Shown here: piece after piece, positions 56,777 through 64,000 of the stretch
Layout of the letters: each line of letters starts with the position of its first letter
Position numbering within the stretch: position 1 is the first letter of the stretch
Source of the DNA: Bacillota bacterium
GTDB taxonomy: Bacteria; Bacillota; Bacilli; Paenibacillales; Paenibacillaceae
Length of the DNA stretch: 64,000 nucleotides
NCBI GenBank assembly: GCA_023386495.1
Contig: JAEWJS010000010.1
Location: 22,758 to 86,757 of the forward strand
Direction: 5' to 3'
Notes under the pieces: model-generated
Told to the model about the DNA's origin: nothing
The model's database searches: none
The model's input: only the letters and a program-made list of their open reading frames with translations
Position numbers and translations under genes: made by a program

Positions 56777-58960
56777 TCAGATCGCCTGCGCTTGTACAAG
56801 CTCGGCATAGCGGCCGCGGTCGGCCATTAGCTCGGCATGGGTACCGCGTTCCACGATGCGCCCTTGCTCCATCACGAGGATGAGGTCGGCATCCGCAACG
56901 GTGCTGATGCGCTGCGCGATCACGATTCGCGTGCAGCGCAGCTCGGCGAGCGTGCGCTGAACTTGCGCCTCCGTAACCGTGTCGAGCGCGCTGGTCGCCT
57001 CGTCCATCAGCAGAATAGCCGGTCGATGCAGTAGCGCCCGCGCGAGCGCGATCCGCTGGCGTTGGCCGCCGGAGACCGATGATCCGCCCTCGGCGAGTAT
57101 CGTGTCGTAACGGAGCGGCATCGCCATGATCTCATCGTGAATATGGGCGGCCTGCGCTGCCCGCATGACGGCCTCGAGCGGCGCCTCGGGATCGGACAGC
57201 GCGATATTGCCGCGAATCGAGCCGGCGAACAGATACGGGTGCTGCGGGACGACGCCGAATTGGCTGCGAACGGCATCGAGATGAAGCGATGCCAAGTCCC
57301 GGCCGTCCAGCTCGATCCGTCCTTCGGTCGGCTGATGCAAACCGAGCAAGAGATTGGCGATTGTCGACTTGCCGGATCCCGAACGTCCGACGATCGCGAT
57401 GAACTCTCCGGGCTCCACGCGCGCGGATACGTCTTGCACGACTAACGGCGCACGCGGGTTATAGCGGAAGCTCACATGGCTTAAATGCAGTCCGCCCTGT
57501 AGACGGACAGGCTCGATGCTGCTGGCAGCCAATTCTGCTTGGCCGTTCCTAGCGTCCATGGTGGGAGACTGCTCCGGGGATCGGGTCAGCACGTCGCGGA
57601 TGCGCGCCAGATAGCTGCCCGTCTGCTGCAGCTCGAGCAGATTGGTCATGAGGGCGGATAACGGCCCTAGGAAGCTGTTGGACAACGCGCATAGCGCAAG
57701 CATGCTTCCCAGGCTTATGCGGTCCGCCAACACGGCCATGCCGCCGGCGAATAGCAGCATGAGCGGCGATGCGACCGCTATGGCGCCCTGCAAAGAGAGA
57801 ATGAAAGCTTCCAGCTTGCCGCGCTTGAGGCCGATATGCAGCTCTTCGGCGAACAAGCCTTTCCAATGGTCGACCGCATGCCGAGCTGTGCCGGTCGCCT
57901 TCAGCGTCTCGATGCCTGCCAGCATCTGAACGAGATAGCTCTGACCGCGCGACTCCACCTCGATGCTCTCTCCGGTTACAATTACATAGCGTCTACGCGA
58001 TAGCAAGAATACGAGCGCCTGAAGGACGCCTAAGGCCAGCGCGAGCATGCCGAATGTCGTGTCGGCCGCCATGAGGATGATCAGGTACAAGATCACCCAG
58101 ATTCCGTCCAGCATTGCAGAGGCGGCGCCGACGGACAGCAGCGACCAGATGAGCGAGCTGCTCGTCACCCGGTTCAAGAGATCGCCGGCGCTTCTGGCTT
58201 GGAAGAATGCGTATGGCAGGGAGACTAATCGTTCCAGCACGGCCGTGCGCATCGCTTCGTCCAGCTTGCTCCTGAGTTCGAGCAGGAGGCGGGAGCGAGT
58301 CAGGGAAGCGATGAACTGGAACGCCGCCATCGCGGCCATTCCCGCTCCGAGAATGCGGAGCAGCTCGCCGTCGCGATGCGGAAGCACGCGGTCGACCAAC
58401 AGACCGGTCAGCACCGGCAGGCCGAGCATGAACAGTTGGATGAACAGCGAGGCGGCCATGATGCGGACGATCAGCCATTGCCGCCCCCGCAGGAATGGCA
58501 GCAGCCATGCGTCGTTCGGCCGCGGCCGCTTCGTACGCTCGAACGCATCGCCCGGTTCAAGCACTAACGCAATGCCCGTGAAGCTGTCGGCAAATTGCGG
58601 ATGGGGGATGAGCCGCCTGCCCCATGAAGGATCGACGATCCATACCCCGCGGCGCGAAGCATGCTCGAACACGACAAAATGGTCGTGGTTCCAATGCAGA
58701 ATCATTCCCTTGCATAGGCGCGGCAGGTCGTCAACTTCATACAGCGCGCCGAAGCCTTCAAGGCCGAAGTGCTGAGCAGCCTGCAGCAGGGCGGCCGCGT
58801 CAACGCCGTCGCGGCCGCTTCCCGTAATGTCGCGCACTTCATCCAGCGAGACATGCTTGCCGTAGCCGCCGAGCACCATCGCCAAGCATGCCGCGCCGCA
58901 ATCGGCCATTTCCATCTGCCGGATGACGGGAATGCGCATAGGCGTACGCAGATGCTTCAT
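56777..58960 (-). CDS. lanT: C39-peptidase ABC exporter of the lanthipeptide operon (LanT)
   Basis: 727 residues: an N-terminal C39 peptidase domain (about 8-135; catalytic Cys in MEMADCGAACLAMV, His in HWNHDHFVVFE, Asp in WIVDPSWG), a six-helix ABC membrane domain (about 160-440), and an ATPase (Walker A GRSGSGKST, signature VSGGQRQR, Walker B ILLMDEATSALD). The peptidase cuts peptides after a double-glycine leader during export. The neighbouring precursor has exactly such a leader. ATG at 58960 overlaps the lanB stop (ATGA). Such exporters are typical of class II lanthipeptides; here it is paired with LanB and LanC. Confidence 0.92.
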   Translation of the reverse strand: MKHLRTPMRIPVIRQMEMADCGAACLAMVLGGYGKHVSLDEVRDITGSGRDGVDAAALLQAAQHFGLEGFGALYEVDDLPRLCKGMILHWNHDHFVVFEHASRRGVWIVDPSWGRRLIPHPQFADSFTGIALVLEPGDAFERTKRPRPNDAWLLPFLRGRQWLIVRIMAASLFIQLFMLGLPVLTGLLVDRVLPHRDGELLRILGAGMAAMAAFQFIASLTRSRLLLELRSKLDEAMRTAVLERLVSLPYAFFQARSAGDLLNRVTSSSLIWSLLSVGAASAMLDGIWVILYLIILMAADTTFGMLALALGVLQALVFLLSRRRYVIVTGESIEVESRGQSYLVQMLAGIETLKATGTARHAVDHWKGLFAEELHIGLKRGKLEAFILSLQGAIAVASPLMLLFAGGMAVLADRISLGSMLALCALSNSFLGPLSALMTNLLELQQTGSYLARIRDVLTRSPEQSPTMDARNGQAELAASSIEPVRLQGGLHLSHVSFRYNPRAPLVVQDVSARVEPGEFIAIVGRSGSGKSTIANLLLGLHQPTEGRIELDGRDLASLHLDAVRSQFGVVPQHPYLFAGSIRGNIALSDPEAPLEAVMRAAQAAHIHDEIMAMPLRYDTILAEGGSSVSGGQRQRIALARALLHRPAILLMDEATSALDTVTEAQVQRTLAELRCTRIVIAQRISTVADADLILVMEQGRIVERGTHAELMADRGRYAELVQAQAI

Positions 58961-61900
58961 GTCGCAGTTCGCTCCTTGTGATACAGCGAATCGTAGAGCA
59001 AGGACAGCAAGTCGTACAACACATGCTCGTGCTCGCGCTGCGAGGAGCGTATCATCCGGTTCACGTGCATGTGAATGAAGCTCGGCGCAAGCCGTCGAAT
59101 CGACACGTCGGAAGAAGGGTCTGCATCCAGTGCTGCCAGCGCATCGGCGATCGGCTTCAGCCGCAAAGTCCGCTCCCTAAGAATCGCGAGGCCCGGCTGC
59201 AGCGGATGGTTGGCCGGCAGCCCGCCTCGGAGCAGCGCCTCCAGCTCGCCACGTTCCTGTCGGAACCGCCTGCTGACCGACTTGCGGAACGCTCGCCCGC
59301 TGCGGAACTCCGCGTCATACGCATCGCGATATGCTGCGATCAACGTCCGTTTGGCGCTGCCATCGAGCCCGAGGCTGTCCAGCAGCATGTGAACGCCAGC
59401 GATAGCAAGCCGCCAATGCGTATCAAGACCGGTACTGCCGTCGTACAGCGCCATGATCTCCGCGACGGCTTCGCTGTCCGCGTGGAATAGGCGCTCTGCG
59501 AGCGGCAGGCCGTCCGGACCGCCGTATCGGATCGTCTCCGGCTCATAGGTGTCGAGCTGCCATCTCGCGAGACGGCGGTCCGTCATCCATGGCTGCAGCG
59601 CTGCATGAAGCAGCGGCAGCACCTCCTGCATGAGCGCTTGCGGCTCCCCGTGCAGCCGGATCCTTAAGTGAAGGTCGGGATCGCCGTAACGGATGAAGAA
59701 CCATCGATCCACGGCGCCGCTGCGAACGGCAGGATCGATGACGGTGCTGTGCAGCATCGCGAGCGCTTGGTTCTGTACCCCGGGAGAAGCATACAGCTTC
59801 GCGTACAGCCATTCCGAACCGGGTGCATGGAAGACCGGGCCCATGCCCAGGATGTCATTAGCGTTCGCGGCAGCAAAGGGATGAGTCGCCGATGGCTGCT
59901 TCGGCGGAGCAGGCTGCTGGGCGAACGGAATGATCAGCTCATTCATGTAGCGTCCATCCGGTCCTTCGACGGGCAGAGAGGAAGGATCGGGGAATTGCTC
60001 CATGAGCAGCACGGGAGGACCTTCATTGCCGGCGCGCTTGTATGCCAGCTCGACGAAGGCATCCACGCTAAGCCGGTTGTCCAGGTCGACGGGCAGCTCG
60101 TGATCGAACTCGGTCAGCACAACGTATCGCGGAACGCCGCGACGCGCGCGCCACTCTTGGACGGCACGGAAGCGTGCTTCGCCGCCGTGTTGGTCCAGCG
60201 CTTGAATCTCATCCATCGACAGATTCCATCGGGCACGCGCCAGCACGACCCGGCCGTAGACGACGCGCGGCAGATCGGGCAGGTCGGCCAGCGGTCCCCA
60301 TTCGAATCGCAGCCCGCCCGTGACGTCCTGTCCTTGAAGCTCGCCGAGGAATCGGTAGGCGGCAAGTCCGCGGCCTTGATAAGTCAGCGCATTGGACATG
60401 CGCGGAATGATCTCGCGCCCCAGCCGGCGGGAACGCAGTCGAATCCGATCGCCGCGGACCGAGACGAGCAGATCGGACAGGGCGATAAGCTTATCCCCTT
60501 CTGCCGTTGAGCGGCACAGGTACCCGATCTCATGGTCGCGCAGCCGCGGCCGCGCGATAATGTTGCCCATCCTGCCCTCCGGCAGATGGACGATCTCCGC
60601 GAAGATCGCGTCCGGACGCAGACGCTCCTCTTGGCGAAGATGCGCCAGGACGCCTTGCTCCAGCTCGGGGTCGGCATCGCAGAAGCGGCCGAGCATTCTG
60701 GCGCCGGACGGCCCCATGACGGCGTGCAATAAGATGCGGCCGTTCGTGCATGCGGGATCGTCTGCCGAGATGGAGATCATGGCCGCGAATGCGTCGGCGA
60801 GCACGGCAGGACTTGCCTTCAGGCTTGCCAGATTCTCCGCATGCAGCTCGAGCTGCCGGACCGGGCCAGCCTGCCCCTCGGACAGGCATGCGATCAGCTT
60901 GCGGAGCAGCAATCTGTCAAGCTCGGTCCACGCGGCTGTCCGTTCCTCGCTGGCGGCATCTTCCTCGAGCCCTTCGAGCAGCGGGGAGGGATCATGCTCC
61001 GCGTCGCGCCGCCGATCTGGACGGAACGCGAAGCCGATGCCGAGCTCTTCGTCCAGCACCTCGGCCAGCGGCATCTCGCAATCGCCGTAGCGAGCGGCAT
61101 AACGCTCCCGGAATTCGCTCAACGCTGTCCTCGGAGCAGGCCGGACGAGATGCCGCAGCGCTTCGATGCCGGCGAGGACCGAAGCGATCTCGGCCGCACC
61201 GAGCATGGCGGTGGAGGACGGCTTGCTCATATCGACCTGAAAGAGGGAGGAGGGGGTAACTTCGGCAGGAAGGGCGGTCAGTTGATCGATAACGGCCTGG
61301 TAGCTCGCTGGCGGTTGGCCGATTCCCCGATCATCGAGCTGCTGCAGGGCCTCGCTAACGCTGCGCAGTCTCCGCCCCCATGCCTGAGCCGACGGGATGT
61401 CCATGTATTGTTGAATCAGCTCTTGCAGTTGGTCCTTGCCCGTCACGATCGGCGACAGCTCGGAAAGGAGCAGTTGGCTGTCGATCAATTCGTCGAGATA
61501 ACTCGCCGCTGCCTCCCGTTCGACGTCCGGAAGCAGTTCGCACAAGCGAGCAAGAAGCGCTTCGTAGCGGACGCCGATACGGGCATAATCGAGCAGATTG
61601 ACAAGGTAGGGCTCCGGGGCGACTTGGACGAGACTATACCGGCGGCCGACCGGGCCGCGCGACGCTTCGGCATAGCGCAGCCGGCCTGCTGCTTCGTAGA
61701 GACTCGAATTGGTATAATAGCGCGCATGTCGACGGATATCGGGAAGCATCGCGATGGATTCGCATAGTTCGCTTAAGTAGCCGGCATCGAGCCTCGTGCG
61801 CCGCCGAATCGCTGCGGTTCCGCCGATACGCAGGTCAGTCGCTTCTCCGATTCGCCCCGTCGTCCAGCCGGCGAACAGGCCGAACGGCGTTGCTCTGCCG

Positions 61901-62253
61901 GCCATTCGCGCGAAATAACGGATCAGCGACTGCTCGACGGATCGGCTGCGCTCACTGTCCGGATGCTGCCGCCAGTGCGGCAATTGGGCGAATAGAACGG
62001 GAGAAGCGAGATAGAGCGCCTCTTGCACGACAGGCTCTTCGATCATGGCGCGAAGCTGCTGCCTGAGTTCGTCCCATATGGCTTCAGGCGGCAGCCTGTC
62101 TTGCCGTCCGGTTCCCGAAGCAGCTGCAGCAGACGCAGCGCGTTCTGCCCACCCCGTGTAGGCATCGAAGGGGAGGAGGGGCGTGCGCAGCATGAAGAAG
62201 CCGGAGGGGATATAGGAATGCCGGGTGTGTCCGGCTTGATATTCGCTCGTCAT
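58957..62253 (-). CDS. lanB: Full-length class I lanthipeptide dehydratase (LanB)
   Basis: 1098 residues. The N-terminal glutamylation domain runs to about 800 (FFMLRTPLLPFDAY start; RYFARMAGRATPFGLFAG; PRVVYGRVVLARARWNL). The C-terminal SpaB_C/elimination domain covers about 825-1090 (EWLYAKLYASPGVQ; WFFIRYGDPDLHLRIRLHG). Both halves are present in one protein, as in NisB, so Ser/Thr dehydration through glutamyl-tRNA is expected. The ATG at 62253 follows AAGGAGAT. It lies 78 bases behind the precursor gene and overlaps the exporter gene by ATGA. Confidence 0.93.
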   Translation of the reverse strand: MTSEYQAGHTRHSYIPSGFFMLRTPLLPFDAYTGWAERAASAAAASGTGRQDRLPPEAIWDELRQQLRAMIEEPVVQEALYLASPVLFAQLPHWRQHPDSERSRSVEQSLIRYFARMAGRATPFGLFAGWTTGRIGEATDLRIGGTAAIRRRTRLDAGYLSELCESIAMLPDIRRHARYYTNSSLYEAAGRLRYAEASRGPVGRRYSLVQVAPEPYLVNLLDYARIGVRYEALLARLCELLPDVEREAAASYLDELIDSQLLLSELSPIVTGKDQLQELIQQYMDIPSAQAWGRRLRSVSEALQQLDDRGIGQPPASYQAVIDQLTALPAEVTPSSLFQVDMSKPSSTAMLGAAEIASVLAGIEALRHLVRPAPRTALSEFRERYAARYGDCEMPLAEVLDEELGIGFAFRPDRRRDAEHDPSPLLEGLEEDAASEERTAAWTELDRLLLRKLIACLSEGQAGPVRQLELHAENLASLKASPAVLADAFAAMISISADDPACTNGRILLHAVMGPSGARMLGRFCDADPELEQGVLAHLRQEERLRPDAIFAEIVHLPEGRMGNIIARPRLRDHEIGYLCRSTAEGDKLIALSDLLVSVRGDRIRLRSRRLGREIIPRMSNALTYQGRGLAAYRFLGELQGQDVTGGLRFEWGPLADLPDLPRVVYGRVVLARARWNLSMDEIQALDQHGGEARFRAVQEWRARRGVPRYVVLTEFDHELPVDLDNRLSVDAFVELAYKRAGNEGPPVLLMEQFPDPSSLPVEGPDGRYMNELIIPFAQQPAPPKQPSATHPFAAANANDILGMGPVFHAPGSEWLYAKLYASPGVQNQALAMLHSTVIDPAVRSGAVDRWFFIRYGDPDLHLRIRLHGEPQALMQEVLPLLHAALQPWMTDRRLARWQLDTYEPETIRYGGPDGLPLAERLFHADSEAVAEIMALYDGSTGLDTHWRLAIAGVHMLLDSLGLDGSAKRTLIAAYRDAYDAEFRSGRAFRKSVSRRFRQERGELEALLRGGLPANHPLQPGLAILRERTLRLKPIADALAALDADPSSDVSIRRLAPSFIHMHVNRMIRSSQREHEHVLYDLLSLLYDSLYHKERTAT

Positions 62254-62278
62254 GGATCGCTATCTCCTTCACGTGGGA

Positions 62279-62310
62279 ATAGACAGGGCTTCGTGGGCAG
62301 CCCTGTCTAT
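62279..62310 (-). promoter_or_regulatory. Strong hairpin between precursor gene and lanB
   Basis: A perfect 12-bp stem (62279-62290 with 62299-62310; ATAGACAGGGCT and its complement) and an 8-base loop. There is no U-run, so it is more likely an RNA stabiliser or partial terminator that raises precursor expression over lanB, as often found behind lantibiotic structural genes. Confidence 0.7.
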
Positions 62311-62331
62311 CAGATGAATGCGGTTACCGCG

Positions 62332-62487
62332 TTAGCAGCAAGACTTGGCGCAAGTGGAATACGTCGTGTCGCAAGTGATGTTCTGCGAGCGGTAGCGTCC
62401 GCCTACGGCGTCTTTCAGCTGCTTGTCGCTCAGCACTTTCACCGTCTCCTTGTGCAGGGACAGCTTCTTCGTCGTTGTCTTCTCCAA
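62332..62487 (-). CDS. lanA: Class I lanthipeptide precursor (LanA), TTG start
   Basis: 51 residues, TTG start at 62487 behind an excellent RBS (AGGAGGTGATT). The leader (1-30) has the LSLHKETV box and SDKQLKDAVGG end, like the LNKETI-type leaders of class I lanthipeptides with a double-glycine site. The core (31-51) starts RYRSQNITCDTTY and ends STCAKSCC: four Cys and seven Ser/Thr (core positions S4, T8, T11, T12, S14, T15, S19). LanB could dehydrate the latter and LanC could join up to four rings. The gene lies between lanC and lanB and is easily missed, being short with a rare start. A competing ATG frame (MRGGDSIGED...) on the same bases has no plausible composition. Confidence 0.85.
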   Translation of the reverse strand: MEKTTTKKLSLHKETVKVLSDKQLKDAVGGRYRSQNITCDTTYSTCAKSCC

Positions 62488-62535
62488 TCGAATCACCTCC
62501 TCTCATAGAAGGGGTCTCTGCTTCGCGGTGCCGGT

Positions 62536-63786
62536 TCAGGGGCGGCTGCCCGCCAAGGACAGCATGAACAGGCGGTCCCAGTTCGGCTCAACCGCGGTGG
62601 CGGCTGCCAGCAGCGTCAGCGCTACACCTGCTGCACCGACAAGCATGTCTGCGCTGGCTTCCCAGCGGGGCCGGCCGTCTTCGCCGATGACTCGCATCGG
62701 GAAACCGCCATGCGGTTCGCCGATCCGACGCATGGCGACCAGTTCGGCAAGCCAGCGGCGAGCCGCCGACGCGAGCACTGGGTCTCCTGCAGAATGCCGC
62801 AGCCGATTGAAGATTTGGACCAGGCCCGCGGCGCCGTGACAGAGGCTGGCGTCCACGACGCCGCTTGCCTCGAGCACACGCCCGGCTGCCGACCTTGCAA
62901 TGGCGTGCGCGTCGGAAGACCATGCAGGCACGCCGGCAAGCTTCGCCGCATTCTCGAGCGCGATCGCAACGCCAGGATCGCCGTAGCACCAGCCCGTACG
63001 CGCGGGGACCGGCTCGATTCCGGGGCCGATTGCGCGATAGTAGCGCGAAGGCGCATGCTCGGGCTGCAGCTGCGCACGCATCCAGGCCACGGAGCCGCGC
63101 AGCAATCGCGCGGTCCGATCGGGCACAATGCCTGCCGCCAGCGCTCCGCCGAGGAATCCGATGACGCCGGGCATGCCGTGCGCCATGCCGAGGTTGTACG
63201 CGCCGTGCGGCATTTCCTGCTGTGCCGTGCCGCGCATCAACGCTGGGGCAGTGAACCAAGAAATTCCAGCAGACGAGCTTTCGCAGCGGTCTTCCAACTG
63301 CCGGACGATGGCGGCCGCAAGGGCGGCGGCGGCCTTGCCGGGCAGCCGCTCCAACGCGTACACGCCGATGCCTGCCAGCCCGTTGATCAGGTCATAATCC
63401 CCGTCCCAGCGCGCTGCGGTCATCGCTTCGAGCAGCGCTTCATCGATCGTACTCAGAGGGTCCTCGCTGCCCGGCTGCATCCAGTATTCAGCTAGATGAG
63501 CCGCTGCCCATGCGATTCCGACGAAGCCGCCGTGCAGCGAAGGGAGCATCGGCTGCGTCTCGAGCGCTGTCATGCTGATGTCGAGCAGCTTACGGATCGG
63601 AGGCTCTGCCAGATGGCCGGGCACGGAGCGCGCATGATAATGCAGATAGACTGCCATCATCGCGCTGTCGATACCTAATGTATCACCTTGCATATGCGGC
63701 AGGCTGGCAACGAGATCCTCGGCAATGCCGACAGCACATTGCAAGGCTTCGCGCTGCAATTGTCCGTCTGCTAAGGGCTGCCACAC
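62536..63786 (-). CDS. lanC: Lanthipeptide cyclase (LanC)
   Basis: 416 residues, alpha-alpha toroid with repeated GxxG motifs (HGGFVGIAWAAAHLAEYW, NGLAGIGVYALE, GMAHGMPGVIGFLGGA). Zinc ligands are seen: Cys in WCYGDPGVAIAL and Cys-His in SLCHGAAGLVQIFNRL. It catalyses Cys addition to dehydrated Ser/Thr. The GTG start at 63786 lies behind GGGAGGAAT. It is the first gene of the visible lanC-lanA-lanB-lanT unit; promoter and any regulators must lie beyond 63787. Confidence 0.9.
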   Translation of the reverse strand: MWQPLADGQLQREALQCAVGIAEDLVASLPHMQGDTLGIDSAMMAVYLHYHARSVPGHLAEPPIRKLLDISMTALETQPMLPSLHGGFVGIAWAAAHLAEYWMQPGSEDPLSTIDEALLEAMTAARWDGDYDLINGLAGIGVYALERLPGKAAAALAAAIVRQLEDRCESSSAGISWFTAPALMRGTAQQEMPHGAYNLGMAHGMPGVIGFLGGALAAGIVPDRTARLLRGSVAWMRAQLQPEHAPSRYYRAIGPGIEPVPARTGWCYGDPGVAIALENAAKLAGVPAWSSDAHAIARSAAGRVLEASGVVDASLCHGAAGLVQIFNRLRHSAGDPVLASAARRWLAELVAMRRIGEPHGGFPMRVIGEDGRPRWEASADMLVGAAGVALTLLAAATAVEPNWDRLFMLSLAGSRP

Positions 63787-64000
63787 AGCAATTCCTCCCG
63801 TACTCTGGTTTAGGCTCCGTTCAATACATTGCGTATCATTCTGGCGTAATCGTATCGCCTAACGGTTGTCCATGCCAAGTTACGGACTGTCATCACTATT
63901 GTCACGCGAAGCGGCGCAATAGACTGGAAGGACTAGGGGGACGAGCGTGCAGAATATTCGAGGTTCGACATTATTCAACATTATTGCCTAGAGACAGCGA
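63787..64000. other. Region upstream of lanC
   Basis: No gene of credible length. It should contain the lan operon promoter on the minus strand; I cannot place -35 and -10 hexamers with confidence. A 14-codon GTG frame at 63948-63992 has an RBS-like AGGGGG but is too short to call. Confidence 0.35.

Noticed and set aside
63948..63992. 14-codon GTG frame with RBS-like AGGGGG, possible second small peptide
   Set aside because: It lacks Cys, leader motifs and length; likely chance.

Overview
The window looks like the chromosome of a spore-forming, GC-rich Bacillales bacterium of the Paenibacillus type (inference). The reasons are a GerA/GerB/GerC germinant receptor operon, Gram-positive RBSs (AGGAGG-like, with some GTG and TTG starts), VanW and LysM-M14 wall proteins, ScdA/Ric, quinol-dependent NO reductases, and SdpI/SdpR-like and YezD proteins. 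No rRNA, tRNA or CRISPR was seen.

About 1-37.5 kb is a nitrogen-oxide respiration island. It holds a Crp/Fnr regulator (cut by the left edge), the Fe-S repair protein Ric/ScdA, and two paralogous nitrate-reductase modules (2.9-9.6 kb and 16.3-24.2 kb). Each module has a NarI-like cytochrome b, a NasC/NapA-like molybdoenzyme without signal peptide, a four-cluster ferredoxin, a Tat-type Rieske protein, a tiny membrane protein and a NarK transporter fused to a C-terminal PAS domain. Around them lie DUF2249 proteins, a truncated globin, an Mrp-type ATPase, an NreA-like GAF protein, copper nitrite reductase NirK, a radical SAM/SPASM protein, two qNor NO reductases, protoporphyrinogen oxidase, lipoate ligase and a ferredoxin. 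No nosZ is present, so N2O reduction, if any, is encoded elsewhere. Several promoters carry TGTGA-N6-TCACA boxes 31-32 bp upstream of a -10 element, the class II FNR/CRP layout. One box at 24898-24913 serves two divergent promoters. An IS1595-like element (12.1-13.5 kb) sits inside the island.

37.5-56.3 kb is more ordinary: HPP-like and SdpI/SdpR-like genes, a LysM-M14 peptidase, a complete sulfate ABC operon (Sbp-CysT-CysW-CysA) with YezD, a nitroreductase, a zinc/cobalt-type ArsR sensor with a CDF exporter, the ger operon, a mannose-1-phosphate guanylyltransferase, a glycosyltransferase-like protein, a secreted protein and VanW. Intergenic palindromes lie at 17.9-18.1 and 56.5-56.6 kb.

56.8-63.8 kb (minus strand) is a class I lanthipeptide operon: lanC, a short precursor gene with a TTG start, full-length lanB, and a C39-peptidase ABC exporter. 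The precursor (62332-62487) has a 30-residue leader ending in GlyGly and a 21-residue core with four Cys and seven Ser/Thr. It appears to be a previously unannotated peptide.
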